The position numbers and the translations under genes were made by a program. Below the pieces are notes generated by a model, which searched no databases, was not told the DNA's origin, and saw only the letters and a program-made list of their open reading frames with translations. A stretch of DNA of 64,000 nucleotides, taken from NCBI GenBank assembly GCA_902491625.1, contig CABUIO010000007.1:1-64000 (forward strand), given 5' to 3'. Positions 24,587-33,317 of this stretch are shown in pieces. This stretch comes from an uncultured Porphyromonadaceae bacterium. GTDB taxonomy: Bacteria > Bacteroidota > Bacteroidia > Bacteroidales > Muribaculaceae. How positions within the stretch are numbered: the stretch's first letter is position 1; every line of letters starts with the position of its first letter.

Positions 24587-26461
24587 ATGAAAAGACTCGT
24601 AGCAGCTTTTGCAGCGGCAGGCTTCGCGGCCTGCGCTCTTGCGGCGCCCGTGAAGGTCGACCGCATCGATCCTCCCCATTGGTGGGCGGGAATGCACAAT
24701 CCTTCTCTTCAGCTCCAGGTTTACGGACCTGGAATCAAAAATGCTCAGGTGTCTCTTGCCGACTACCCCGGAGTGAAGCTCGATTCCGTGGCGAGGCTTG
24801 ACGGCTCCGACAACTATCTCTTTCTCTATCTCGACGTGACGCCCGAGGCAAAGCCCGGCAATCTGTCGCTCACTTTCACCGAGGGCAAGAAGAGCAAAAA
24901 GGTGGGATACAAGCTCCTGCAGCGCACGCCTCAGCGCGGCGCTCAGGGATTCGATTCCTCCGATGTGCTCTACATGATCATGCCCGACCGATTTGCCGAC
25001 GGCAATCCGGGCAACAACATCGATCCGAGTATGCACTATCCCGTCGGTGCTGACCGCAGCGACATCAATCTGCGTCAGGGAGGCGATCTTAAGGGTATAG
25101 CCGACCATGTCGGTTATCTCGACTCGCTCGGAGTCACGGCCATCTGGCTCAATCCCGTGCTGGAGAACGACATGCCCCGAGGTTCCTACCATGGCTATGC
25201 CACGACCGACTACTACAAAGTAGATCCGCGTTTCGGCTCCAATGCCGAATATGCGGCTCTCATCGACACTCTCCACAATCACGGCATGAAGACAGTGATG
25301 GACATGATCTTCAACCATTCCGGTTCCGGTCATGTCTGGTTCACAGACCGACCGTCGCATGACTGGTTCAATTTCCCTGACACAGTCATCGTCACCAGTC
25401 ACAAGCTCGGTTCGCTGATGGATCCCTACGGCGCCGACTACGACCGAGTGCGCACCACAGACGGCTGCTTCGTGCCCGAGATGCCCGACCTCAATCAGCG
25501 CAATCCCCATCTGATGAAGTATCTGATACAGAACTCCGTCTGGTGGATTGAGGAGGCCGGAATCGACGGAATCCGAATGGACACTTACCCCTACGCCGAC
25601 AAATACGCCATGAACCGGTGGGTGAAGGATGTCCTTGCAGAGTATCCCTCGTTCAACATCGTGGGAGAATGTTGGTATGACGCTCCGGGTCGCGAGGCAT
25701 ACTGGCAGAAAGGTCACGAAAATGCCGACGGTTTCGAGAGTGAACTTCCCACCGTTATGGACTTCCCGCTGATGATACTCAGTCGCGAGGCGAAGGTCTA
25801 CAACGAGGAGACCGGCGACTGGGATGGCGGTTTCCATAAGGTCTACGGCCATCTCGGACTCGACTTCATCTATCCTGATCCCTCCAAGGTGCTCCGTTTC
25901 CTCGACAACCACGACACGGAACGTTTCATCACAACCATGCCGGAGAATCTCGACGGCTGGAAACAGGCCGTGACCCTTCTCCTTACAATCCCCGGCATAC
26001 CTCAGCTTTATTACGGCACTGAGCTTCTGATGTACGGCACGCGCCAGGGCGGTGACGGCAATGTACGTCTCCCGATGCCGGGCGGATTCCCCGGCGATGA
26101 GGGTAACAAGTTCATCCGAACAGGACGCGACGACATGCAGAACGAGGCGTTCGACTATCTTGCCGCGCTGCTCAAGTGGCGTCGCGGCTCGAAGGCTGTG
26201 GCCGACGGCACCATGAAACATTTCTCACCCAACGGACCCCTCTACCTCTATCAACGCCTCGATCCCGCGTCGGGCGAGGAAGTCGTCGTGGTGATGTACG
26301 GCAGCGACAAGCCCGGCGAGGCCGACATGAGCCGCTATGCCGAGGTGATACGTCCCGGCGACCGTTTCCGCGACGTCGTCACCGGCGAGGAGGTAGTCAT
26401 CGAGCCGAAGATGAGTTTCCCCGGACGCACTGTCCGCGTGCTTCAACGAAATAAAAAATGA
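24587..26461 (+). CDS. GH13 secreted alpha-amylase/neopullulanase family enzyme
   Basis: 624 residues with a signal peptide. An N-terminal beta-sandwich domain (PPHWWAGMHNPSLQLQVYG), as in cyclomaltodextrinases, precedes the TIM barrel: MPDRFADGNPGNN, GIRMD with the nucleophile Asp332, Glu361 in FNIVGECWYD as acid/base, and Asp443 in LDNHDTER. A C-terminal beta domain ends the protein. It should cut alpha-1,4-glucans, similar to SusA. The Sus-like genes in the window (29982-35036) lie 3.5 kb away with a transposase and an unrelated secreted gene between, so the link to them is not established. Overlaps the next gene by four bases (ATGA). Confidence 0.92.
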   Translation: MKRLVAAFAAAGFAACALAAPVKVDRIDPPHWWAGMHNPSLQLQVYGPGIKNAQVSLADYPGVKLDSVARLDGSDNYLFLYLDVTPEAKPGNLSLTFTEGKKSKKVGYKLLQRTPQRGAQGFDSSDVLYMIMPDRFADGNPGNNIDPSMHYPVGADRSDINLRQGGDLKGIADHVGYLDSLGVTAIWLNPVLENDMPRGSYHGYATTDYYKVDPRFGSNAEYAALIDTLHNHGMKTVMDMIFNHSGSGHVWFTDRPSHDWFNFPDTVIVTSHKLGSLMDPYGADYDRVRTTDGCFVPEMPDLNQRNPHLMKYLIQNSVWWIEEAGIDGIRMDTYPYADKYAMNRWVKDVLAEYPSFNIVGECWYDAPGREAYWQKGHENADGFESELPTVMDFPLMILSREAKVYNEETGDWDGGFHKVYGHLGLDFIYPDPSKVLRFLDNHDTERFITTMPENLDGWKQAVTLLLTIPGIPQLYYGTELLMYGTRQGGDGNVRLPMPGGFPGDEGNKFIRTGRDDMQNEAFDYLAALLKWRRGSKAVADGTMKHFSPNGPLYLYQRLDPASGEEVVVVMYGSDKPGEADMSRYAEVIRPGDRFRDVVTGEEVVIEPKMSFPGRTVRVLQRNKK

Positions 26462-27057
26462 GAATATTCAGAAATCCACTGACATTTGCAACGGTAGCGG
26501 CGCTCGCGATTGCGACGCTGCTGCCGTCATGCAAGCCTTCCGAAAAGAACTATAAGGCGGCATACGACCTTGCGCAACAGCGCGACCGCGAGAATCTTGA
26601 CGACGACATCTACGTCAAGCTTAAGACCGAAGGTATGCCCAAACTCGTGACATACGGCACGGACAGCGTCTATCTCGCTCCGAAAGAGCCCCTTTTGATT
26701 CTCTGGCAGCCAGGCTCGACCAACACGTCGGTGACAACCGCGCCTCCGTATAATCTCGTGATCGGCGACTACCGCAATCCTGCGAACGCGCGCGCGCACG
26801 CCATGCAGTATATGCCCCCTGTCGACGAGAAAAACCGTCCGAAGCACAAGAAGGGCATGCCGGTGAAAGCTGATTCCGTGCCCGACGGCTGGGAATGGTA
26901 TCCTATGGTACTCGAGCAAGGTTCCGACGAACATTATTACGTCGCCATCGCCCACGGCGATTCCGTAGAAGCATTGCTCCCCACGCTTCGTCTCTTCAGG
27001 GAAAAAGGGCTGCGCACCGTCGGTTCCGACGCCCCGATCGTCCGCACCCGCCGATAA
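26458..27057 (+). CDS. SPOR-like lipoprotein, putative
   Basis: 199 residues. Lipoprotein signal ending ATLLPSC (Cys at about 23). The last 60 residues (WYPMVLEQGSDEHYYVAIAHGD and following) have the beta-alpha-beta pattern seen in SPOR-type peptidoglycan-binding domains of Bacteroidetes lipoproteins, but the match is by eye. It begins at an ATG that overlaps the amylase stop (ATGA), so the two are translated together. If the SPOR reading holds, it binds denuded glycan strands in the cell wall. Confidence 0.65.
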   Translation: MRIFRNPLTFATVAALAIATLLPSCKPSEKNYKAAYDLAQQRDRENLDDDIYVKLKTEGMPKLVTYGTDSVYLAPKEPLLILWQPGSTNTSVTTAPPYNLVIGDYRNPANARAHAMQYMPPVDEKNRPKHKKGMPVKADSVPDGWEWYPMVLEQGSDEHYYVAIAHGDSVEALLPTLRLFREKGLRTVGSDAPIVRTRR

Positions 27058-27102
27058 GAAGCGGCGACGTGTTTGCGTGGTGTCTGAGAAACTGTGCCAA
27101 AA

Positions 27103-27163
27103 GCGGCGTAGCTGCGTCGATCTTGTAAGCCCCATGCGATGCCGCATAGCGGCAAGCGTGGGG
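27103..27163 (-). repeat. Left REP inverted repeat of the transposase
   Basis: 61 bp, matching the complement of 27724-27784 at 56 of 61 positions. Contains the hairpin GCCGCATAGCGGC and the GTAAGCCCC edge. A second short arm, 27187-27210 (GAGCGTCGTAGACGCG), pairs with 27681-27701 on the right with a two-base deletion. Together they enclose the Y1 transposase gene. Confidence 0.85.
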
Positions 27164-27221
27164 AAAGGGGTCGGAAATGAAAAAAGGAGCGTCGTAGACG
27201 CGATATGTCGTGAAAAATCCA

Positions 27222-27229
27222 TACCTTTG
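27222..27229 (+). promoter_or_regulatory. -7 box directly before the transposase ATG
   Basis: TACCTTTG, a full match to TAnnTTTG, ending four bases before the ATG at 27234. It would give a leaderless mRNA, so either the start at 27234 is right and leaderless or the match is chance. Confidence 0.45.
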
Positions 27230-27233
27230 TCCT

Positions 27234-28097
27234 ATGAGCAGAGTAAGCGCCTTGTATCATATCGTTTTCAGCACCAAAATGCGCGAGGACACCATACCTC
27301 TCCAGTATGAAAGAGATCTCTACGGCGTGATCTGGAGCATTATCAAAAAACACAATGGCAGTCGCCTTCTGCGCATTGGAGGCATCTCTAATCATATCCA
27401 CATACTTCTGGATCTTCATCCTTCGTGTCCGCTTGCAGAGATGGTCAGAGACATCAAATCCATTTCCAGCGGATGGATGAAATCGGATCCTCGATTTTAT
27501 TCATTCAAAGGTTGGGAACGCGAATATTTCGCAGCCTCTGTTTCTGCAAGAGACAAGGATGCGGTAGTTTCCTACATAAACAACCAAAAGACGCATCACA
27601 ATACGAGATGTTACGTCGACGAAATACAGACAATGTGCGTCGAAGAATCATTGCAGCCTTATTATTTGCCGACAAACAATGACATCGCGTCTACGACGCT
27701 CTTATTTACTCTTATCCTTTTAACCCCACGCTTGCCGCTATGCGGCATCGCGTGGGGCTTACCAAATGGACGCGGCTACGCCGCTTTTTTGATTTTGATT
27801 ATTTCCATTGCTGCCGCGCGGCTTCGCGGGGGGCTTACCAAATGGACGCGGCTTCTGCATTCCCCACGCTTACCGCTATGCGGCATCGCGTGGGGCTTAC
27901 CAAATGGACGCGGCTACGCCGCTTTTTTGATTTTGATTATTTCCATTGCCGCTGCGCGGTATCGCGTGGGGCTTACCAAATGGACGCGGCTTCCGCCTTT
28001 TTTCATGGTGTTGAGATTGCCGGACTTACGCGGTTCCGCGCTTTTCGATGCGTCGTTCTTTTACAAAAAAACCTCAGGCATTTGCCTGAGGTCGTAA
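27234..28097 (+). CDS. REP-associated Y1 (IS200/IS605-type) transposase, C-terminally extended
   Basis: The first 150 residues (MSRVSALYHIVFSTKMRED onward) are a complete HUH single-strand transposase: NHIHILLDL gives the His-x-His metal site and VSYINNQKTHH supplies the catalytic Tyr. The size and flanking palindromes fit RAYT/REP-type enzymes more than a free IS200. Normal members end at about the point of ...ESLQPYYLPTNN. Here no stop follows, and the frame continues about 137 residues through the flanking repeats, with RLPLCGIAWGLPNGRGYAAF occurring twice. An alternative start is GTG at 27210. A TACCTTTG box (27222-27229) sits four bases before the ATG. Whether the extended protein is stable is unknown. 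Confidence 0.82.
   Translation: MSRVSALYHIVFSTKMREDTIPLQYERDLYGVIWSIIKKHNGSRLLRIGGISNHIHILLDLHPSCPLAEMVRDIKSISSGWMKSDPRFYSFKGWEREYFAASVSARDKDAVVSYINNQKTHHNTRCYVDEIQTMCVEESLQPYYLPTNNDIASTTLLFTLILLTPRLPLCGIAWGLPNGRGYAAFLILIISIAAARLRGGLTKWTRLLHSPRLPLCGIAWGLPNGRGYAAFLILIISIAAARYRVGLTKWTRLPPFFMVLRLPDLRGSALFDASFFYKKTSGICLRS
27724..27999 (+). repeat. Tandem REP array downstream of the transposase (2 x 138 bp)
   Basis: Two 138-bp units, 27724-27861 and 27862-27999. Each begins CCCCACGCTTGCCGC (second unit TTACCGC), folds as a hairpin with GCGGCATCGCGTGGGG, and includes GCTTACCAAATGGACGCGG twice with a second, GC-rich hairpin. The first 61 bases are the right inverted repeat of the transposase. The transposase reading frame passes through both units. 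Confidence 0.85.
28065..28091 (-). terminator. Terminator of the 28099-29202 gene
   Basis: CCTCAGGCA / TGCCTGAGG, a perfect 9-bp stem with a two-base loop, followed on the minus strand by seven T residues. It lies eight bases after the stop of the RP-repeat protein gene. Confidence 0.9.
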
Positions 28098-28098
28098 G

Positions 28099-29202
28099 TC
28101 AATAATCGTCGCTGTAGGTGAGGGTGGTGTAGTAGTTGGCAAGTCCGGATGCGGAATTGCCGGGACCGTACTGGAGGGTGATGTAGCCGGTGTTGTTGCC
28201 TCCCCACCAGCTCACTGTGGTGACACCGTTATATGTGTTGCTGCTCACCGGGGCGCCGTAGGTGGCCGCAAGCTGCGCGTAGACATTGTTGAAACGTGCC
28301 ACGTCGGGAGCCTGAGTCCAATACTGGAACTGCGTGTTGCTCATCAGACCGTCCGTATAGTAGACAGTGGCTTCGGGCCAGAGGAGACCGAGCTGCGAGA
28401 CGTTGCCGAGATAGACGGCGTTGTTGGCATAGCCCAGCACATTGTAGCCTGTGTTGAAGAGCATGTTGATGCCGGCGTCAATGAACGATCCGAAGGTCAG
28501 TCCTAAGATCGTTCCGATCGAGGGAACGGCGTAGCTTATATACACAGGACGCGGGGGGCGCGGGGGCAGCCAATAGACAGGGCGATAGACGTTCACGGGA
28601 GGAGCTCCCCAGTAGCCTCCGCCGGGACGTGGCGGTCTGTAGCCGTGGTGCATATAGTTGTAGTTGGGGCGCGGGCCGGGACGGTAAGAGGTTCCGGGGC
28701 GTGAAGCACTGTTGCCTCCGTGGGGCGGACGTCCGTGACCGGGACGCATATTGCCGTGGCCGTTGTTGCCGGGACGGCTTGTGGTTCCAGGGCGCTTGTC
28801 GCTGTTGTTGTGGTTGCCGTTGTATCCGGGACGAGTCTGTGTCGAGGGTCGTGCCTGAGTCGCCGGACGAGCCTGAGTTGCGGGGCGTGCCTGAGTTGCC
28901 GGACGAGTCTTTGTTGAGGGGCGTGCCTGAGTTGCCGGACGAGTCTTTGTTGAGGGGCGAGCCTGGGTTGCGGGACGTGCCTGAGTCGCCGGACGAGTCT
29001 TTGTTGAGGGGCGAGCCTGGGTTGCGGGACGTGCCTGAGTCGCCGGACGTGATTGTTTCGCCGTTGAGGTACGGGTGCGTTCTGTTGCTTGGCCGCGGTG
29101 GCTGTTGGAGCCTGAGCTTCGGCGCTGAGCCAAGGCCGACGATGGGATAGCGAGCATTGCCGCCATCGCTGTCGCCATGAGGATTCGTGTAGTTTTGTTC
29201 AT
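28099..29202 (-). CDS. Secreted protein with (RPATQA)n low-complexity repeat
   Basis: 367 residues with a signal peptide (ends SALA). Residues about 50-125 are a hexapeptide satellite, RP[AS]T[QK][AT], roughly a dozen copies encoded by an 18-bp unit. A Gly/Pro/Asn-rich stretch follows, then PPRPGGGYWGAPPVNVYRPVYW. From about residue 230 the C-terminus (PSIGTILGLTFGSFIDAGINML to the end) is a hydrophobic, aromatic beta-rich domain I recognise as conserved in Bacteroidetes but without a name. The basic, proline-rich part may bind the wall. Downstream terminator at 28065-28091. Confidence 0.75.
   Translation of the reverse strand: MNKTTRILMATAMAAMLAIPSSALAQRRSSGSNSHRGQATERTRTSTAKQSRPATQARPATQARPSTKTRPATQARPATQARPSTKTRPATQARPSTKTRPATQARPATQARPATQARPSTQTRPGYNGNHNNSDKRPGTTSRPGNNGHGNMRPGHGRPPHGGNSASRPGTSYRPGPRPNYNYMHHGYRPPRPGGGYWGAPPVNVYRPVYWLPPRPPRPVYISYAVPSIGTILGLTFGSFIDAGINMLFNTGYNVLGYANNAVYLGNVSQLGLLWPEATVYYTDGLMSNTQFQYWTQAPDVARFNNVYAQLAATYGAPVSSNTYNGVTTVSWWGGNNTGYITLQYGPGNSASGLANYYTTLTYSDDY
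28838..29050 (-). repeat. 18-bp coding minisatellite
   Basis: Inside the preceding gene: about 12 units of 18 bp that encode RP[AS]T[QK][AT]. Units differ by only a few bases, some longer blocks repeat exactly, and copy number is likely variable between strains. Confidence 0.75.
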
Positions 29203-29673
29203 GCCGGTCAGGTTTTAGAAGGTGATACTTATATATTAATGTGTAAGGGCTTTGCCAAGGAGTTTGTCTTGCCCTTTCTTCTCTTATCTGACAATTCCGG
29301 AAGCAAAAGGTTTAACCGTTGGGGCATTTGGATAATTTTATTAACTTATAATACGATCTGTCGTTTTCTTTGGTTCTTTTTAAATGTTAAAATCCGGATT
29401 TTTTTAACTTAAAATCTGGATGTGTTATAAAAGTATGTTGTAGAACATATAAAATTCTTTGCGGGTATTTCATCACTGAAAAATCCGGCTCTATCATCTT
29501 GAAAGTTTTTTGGAATGTGCAAATGCTGAATATTCGGTCGCATACTCGAAAATAGCCAGTATTGGTTCTTAAAATTGACATAATGTCAGAAGTGCTGTTG
29601 TTGCGTCAACAAAGATGCTACCCCTTACCAACCCGAAAAATACCCTATCAAGTGTTAAATTTTAGTGTGATTC

Positions 29674-29703
29674 TTGCTTGTATGAAAAAAACTATTAATT
29701 TTG
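29674..29703 (+). promoter_or_regulatory. Promoter of susC-susD
   Basis: TTG (29674-29676), 19 bases, then TAATTTTG (29696-29703), a full Bacteroidetes consensus match. Predicted start near 29710, giving a leader of about 270 bases. The rest of the 778-bp gap (29203-29981) is AT-rich and shows no gene. Confidence 0.8.
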
Positions 29704-29806
29704 CCTATCCTAAAATGTATTAAAGCGCAGTGGGCTAATGCATCAATGTAGTCGGATGATACGGCTTATTTCGCTTGAAGACAACAAGATAGACTGTTTT
29801 TTAGCG

Positions 29807-29842
29807 TGGCGTGAAGTCTCTTTGGGACTTCGGCTTGCGCCA
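29807..29842 (+). promoter_or_regulatory. Hairpin in the susC leader
   Basis: TGGCG...CGCCA with the inner pair GAAGTC / GACTTC around a seven-base loop. It lies within the leader between the predicted start (about 29710) and the susC ATG. No T-run follows, so it is not a simple terminator; role unknown. Confidence 0.4.
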
Positions 29843-29981
29843 GATCGGATTGAAATAGACACAGATTAGTTGACAACCCTCCATCCCGGCAATTCACAGT
29901 GCCTGATCGCGGTTTTCGCAAAATTGTCAGAGATGGAATATTAAGTAGACATTTATTTTATATCACTAAACTATCAAGAGT

Positions 29982-32900
29982 ATGAGAAAACTGTTCTTAA
30001 CCACAATGGCTGTAGCGGCTGTTTGTAGCGCTTCCGTACAGGCGCGCACAATCACCGGTACAATCGTTGACGCGGCAAACAACGAGCCGTTGGTTGGCGC
30101 TTCCGTACTGCCTCTCGGAGGCGGCAACGGTACGGCTGCCGACATTGACGGTAAGTTCACTATCAATGTGCCGGACAATGTAAAGAGTGCCACCTTCTCC
30201 TATGTAGGCTACACTCCCAAGACTCTCGCACTTACAAACGGCATGACCGTCTATCTGGCCGCCGAGGGTGCGACTCTCGAAGACCTCGTTGTGATCGGTT
30301 ACGGTAAGGCAACCAAGGAATCTCTCACAGGTTCCGTCTCTGTAGTCGACAGCAAGCAGATCGAGGAACGCCCCGTCACATCCGTGACTTCCGCTCTTGA
30401 GGGTAACGCTCCCGGTGTGCAGGTCAACGGTTCCACCGGCCAGCCCGGATCCTCTCCCTCCATCGTCATCCGCGGTATAGGCACCATCACAGGTTCTGCC
30501 GCTGTCTGCTATGTTGTGGACAACGTGATCTTCAACGGCGACATCTCCGACCTTAACCCCAACGACATCGAGTCCATGACCGTCCTCAAGGATGCCGCTT
30601 CCTGCGCCATCTACGGTGTGCGTGCCGCCAATGGTGTCGTCCTCATCACGACCAAGAAGGCCAAGAAGAAAGACAATGTGGAGGTTACGCTCCAGGTGCG
30701 CGAGGGTATGTACACCCGCGGACTTGCCGAGTATGACCGCCTCGGTGTGACCGACTGGATGAACACTACCTTTATCCAGGCCCGCAACTACCTCATGGAC
30801 TCCAACCCCAACTCATATCCTACGGCAGCGGTCGCCAACGAGTATCTGGCCGGTGGCGCCCTCATCAACGATATGCTCAAGGGTGTCAATATCTTCAATC
30901 TTCCCGCCGATCAGCTCTTCTCCGCCGACGGCCGCTTCCAGGGCAAAGTGCTTCCCGGATACACCGACCTCGACTGGTGGGATGCGATCCACCGCACAGG
31001 TCTGCGTCAGGAGTACAACCTCAACATCGCTTCCGCCGGCGACAAATACAACATGTTCGCTTCCGTGGGCTACCTCAATGAGAAAGGTTACCTCCTCCGC
31101 ACCGACTTCGAGCGCTACAACGCACGTTTCAACGTCAATGTGGAGCCTACAAGCTATCTGCGCTTAGGTGTCAACCTCAACGCCTCCTACCAGAATTCCG
31201 AGTACAACGACAACGCAGGTGAATCTACCGTTGTCAATCCTTTCGCCACCATGTACTACGCGCCTATCTTCCCGTACTATGCCCACGATCCCGAGACAGG
31301 AGCCATTATCTATGAGAACGGCAAGCCTATGTGGAACATGAACGGACGCAACGGCGACCTCCGCAACATCGGCTATGAGCTGCGCCACGACTTCGACAAC
31401 TTCATGTCGAGCATCATCGACGCCAACGCTTACGCGACAGCCGTTATCCCCTATGGTTTCGAGCTGACTTTCCGCGGCAACATGTTCCGTCGTCAGACCA
31501 ACTACAAGACTTATCAGAACAATGTGCTCGGTGACGCCGCGCAGATTGGACGTCTCACCGAAGAGGATGACCAGATAAAGTACCACACCTTCCAGCAGCT
31601 CCTCAACTGGAACCACAGCTACGGCAAGGATATGGAACATAACATCGACGTGATTCTCGGTCATGAAAACCTCTCCCAATATATTGCCGGCAACGTCTTC
31701 ACGGTGCAGGATCAGGTGGAAGATGACTACTATGCAGCTTCCAACTTCCTGACAGAGCAGGGCAAACCCGCAGGCAGCTACTATGAAGAGCGTACCGAGT
31801 CATACTTCGCCCGCGCGCGTTACAATTATCTGCAGAAATACTTCATTGAGGGCTCCATCCGCCGTGACGGTTCCGACCGTTTCGCCAAGGATAACCGCTG
31901 GGGTACATTCTACTCCGTGGGTGCCAGCTGGATCCTGACGAAGGAGAACTTCATGCACGCTACGCAGAACTGGCTCGACTATGCCAAGCTCCGTATCGCC
32001 TACGGTACAGTCGGTAACTACCTCTCCGCTCCCCGCCAGTCGTATGCTTCTCTCTATGGATACAATACCTCGATGTCTAACGTCGCCGCCCTTATCCGCG
32101 GGACCCAGGGTAATCCTCTTCTCAAGTGGGAGGCTCAGAAGACCCTTGACTTCGCTCTTGAAGGCTCGCTCTTCAAGAATCGCCTGAACTTCAGTGTCGG
32201 CTACTTCGACAAGCGCTCCTCCGACCTTATCTTTGATGTGAATCCCCCCGCTTCTGTCGGTATCCAGATCTTCAGCGCTTCCAACGGCTCGATGTCCACG
32301 CCTATCAACATCGGTTCGATGAGCAACCACGGCTGGGAGATCAGCTTCAACGGAACAATCTATGAAGGCGGCGACTGGAACGTCGGCGCAAGCCTCGACA
32401 TGACATTCATCAAGAACACCGTCAAGGGTCTGCCTTACGGCGGCCGCGACATGGCCAGCGGTCTGCAGCGCTTAAGCGAGGGCCGCTCGATCTATGAGTG
32501 GTACTTGCCCACATACGCCGGTGTCGACCAGCTCACCGGTAACGCAATGTATGAGATGGACTACGACCAGCTGATGTACTACTACCGCAGCTCGCATTCC
32601 AATGCTTCTCAGGAAGAGCTCGACGCCCTCTGGGCTTCGCGTCTTGAACAGGCCAGCTCCGAAGGCTCCCTTATCGAGCGAAACGGCAAATACTACACCT
32701 CCAACACCTCGCTGGCTACTTCCACCTGGCACGGCACAGCTATGCCTACTGTCTACGGTTCGTTTGGTGTCAACGCTTCCTGGAAGAGCATCCATTTCGG
32801 CGCCCTCTTCACCTACAGCCTCGGCGGCAAGGTGTTCGACAGCTCCTATCAGAGACTGATGTCTGTCAGCGACTACACATCCGCAATGCACAAGGATGTG

Positions 32901-33266
32901 CTCAACAGCTGGATGCAGGCTCCCGAGGGCATGACAGCCGACGATCCCAACCGCATCGATCCCAACGGCGTGCCCCGCATCCTCCCCTCCAGCTCGCAGG
33001 ACAACAATGCAAGCTCAACCCGCTTCCTTACAAGTGCCGACTGGCTCGTATTCAAGAACATCAACATCAGCTACGACCTTCCCCAGCGTTGGGTCAACGC
33101 CCTCAAGCTCCAGAGCATCAACCTCGGCTTCAGCTGCGACAACCTCTTCACAGTGGCAGGCCGCAAGGGTCTCAACCCCCAGCAGACATGGTCCGGACAG
33201 CAGGGTAGCGACGGCACATTCGTTCCCTCACGCGTGTTCTCTTTCCAGCTCACAGCACGTTTCTGA
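29982..33266 (+). CDS. SusC/RagA-family TonB-dependent outer-membrane transporter
   Basis: 1094 residues. Signal peptide to about residue 21 (VCSASVQA). A carboxypeptidase-D-like domain follows (GTIVDAANNEPLVGASV, residues 26-100), then the SusC plug with GYGKATKESLTGSVSVV and NDIESMTVLKDAASCAIYGV, and a 22-strand barrel ending FSFQLTARF. There is no STN signalling domain, so no FecR/sigma pathway is implied. It imports glycan or peptide fragments with the SusD lipoprotein encoded 51 bases downstream. No glycan-degrading enzyme, regulator or SusE/F is nearby, so the ligand is unknown. Confidence 0.97.
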   Translation: MRKLFLTTMAVAAVCSASVQARTITGTIVDAANNEPLVGASVLPLGGGNGTAADIDGKFTINVPDNVKSATFSYVGYTPKTLALTNGMTVYLAAEGATLEDLVVIGYGKATKESLTGSVSVVDSKQIEERPVTSVTSALEGNAPGVQVNGSTGQPGSSPSIVIRGIGTITGSAAVCYVVDNVIFNGDISDLNPNDIESMTVLKDAASCAIYGVRAANGVVLITTKKAKKKDNVEVTLQVREGMYTRGLAEYDRLGVTDWMNTTFIQARNYLMDSNPNSYPTAAVANEYLAGGALINDMLKGVNIFNLPADQLFSADGRFQGKVLPGYTDLDWWDAIHRTGLRQEYNLNIASAGDKYNMFASVGYLNEKGYLLRTDFERYNARFNVNVEPTSYLRLGVNLNASYQNSEYNDNAGESTVVNPFATMYYAPIFPYYAHDPETGAIIYENGKPMWNMNGRNGDLRNIGYELRHDFDNFMSSIIDANAYATAVIPYGFELTFRGNMFRRQTNYKTYQNNVLGDAAQIGRLTEEDDQIKYHTFQQLLNWNHSYGKDMEHNIDVILGHENLSQYIAGNVFTVQDQVEDDYYAASNFLTEQGKPAGSYYEERTESYFARARYNYLQKYFIEGSIRRDGSDRFAKDNRWGTFYSVGASWILTKENFMHATQNWLDYAKLRIAYGTVGNYLSAPRQSYASLYGYNTSMSNVAALIRGTQGNPLLKWEAQKTLDFALEGSLFKNRLNFSVGYFDKRSSDLIFDVNPPASVGIQIFSASNGSMSTPINIGSMSNHGWEISFNGTIYEGGDWNVGASLDMTFIKNTVKGLPYGGRDMASGLQRLSEGRSIYEWYLPTYAGVDQLTGNAMYEMDYDQLMYYYRSSHSNASQEELDALWASRLEQASSEGSLIERNGKYYTSNTSLATSTWHGTAMPTVYGSFGVNASWKSIHFGALFTYSLGGKVFDSSYQRLMSVSDYTSAMHKDVLNSWMQAPEGMTADDPNRIDPNGVPRILPSSSQDNNASSTRFLTSADWLVFKNINISYDLPQRWVNALKLQSINLGFSCDNLFTVAGRKGLNPQQTWSGQQGSDGTFVPSRVFSFQLTARF

Positions 33267-33317
33267 TGCGGCAGTCTGATGAAGTTTAACAACAAACACT
33301 TTTTAACGACTTTCATT

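Noticed and set aside
24566..26221. A 551-residue minus-strand ORF opposite the GH13 gene
   Set aside because: The plus strand has all catalytic residues of GH13; the minus-strand product is only a mirror of codon bias.
28838..29050. CRISPR-like or IS-type repeats
   Set aside because: The 18-bp repeat stays in frame inside a coding gene and encodes a hexapeptide; no spacers.
29203..29981. A riboswitch before susC
   Set aside because: A long leader and a hairpin exist, but no known riboswitch core was recognised; reported only as a structured leader.
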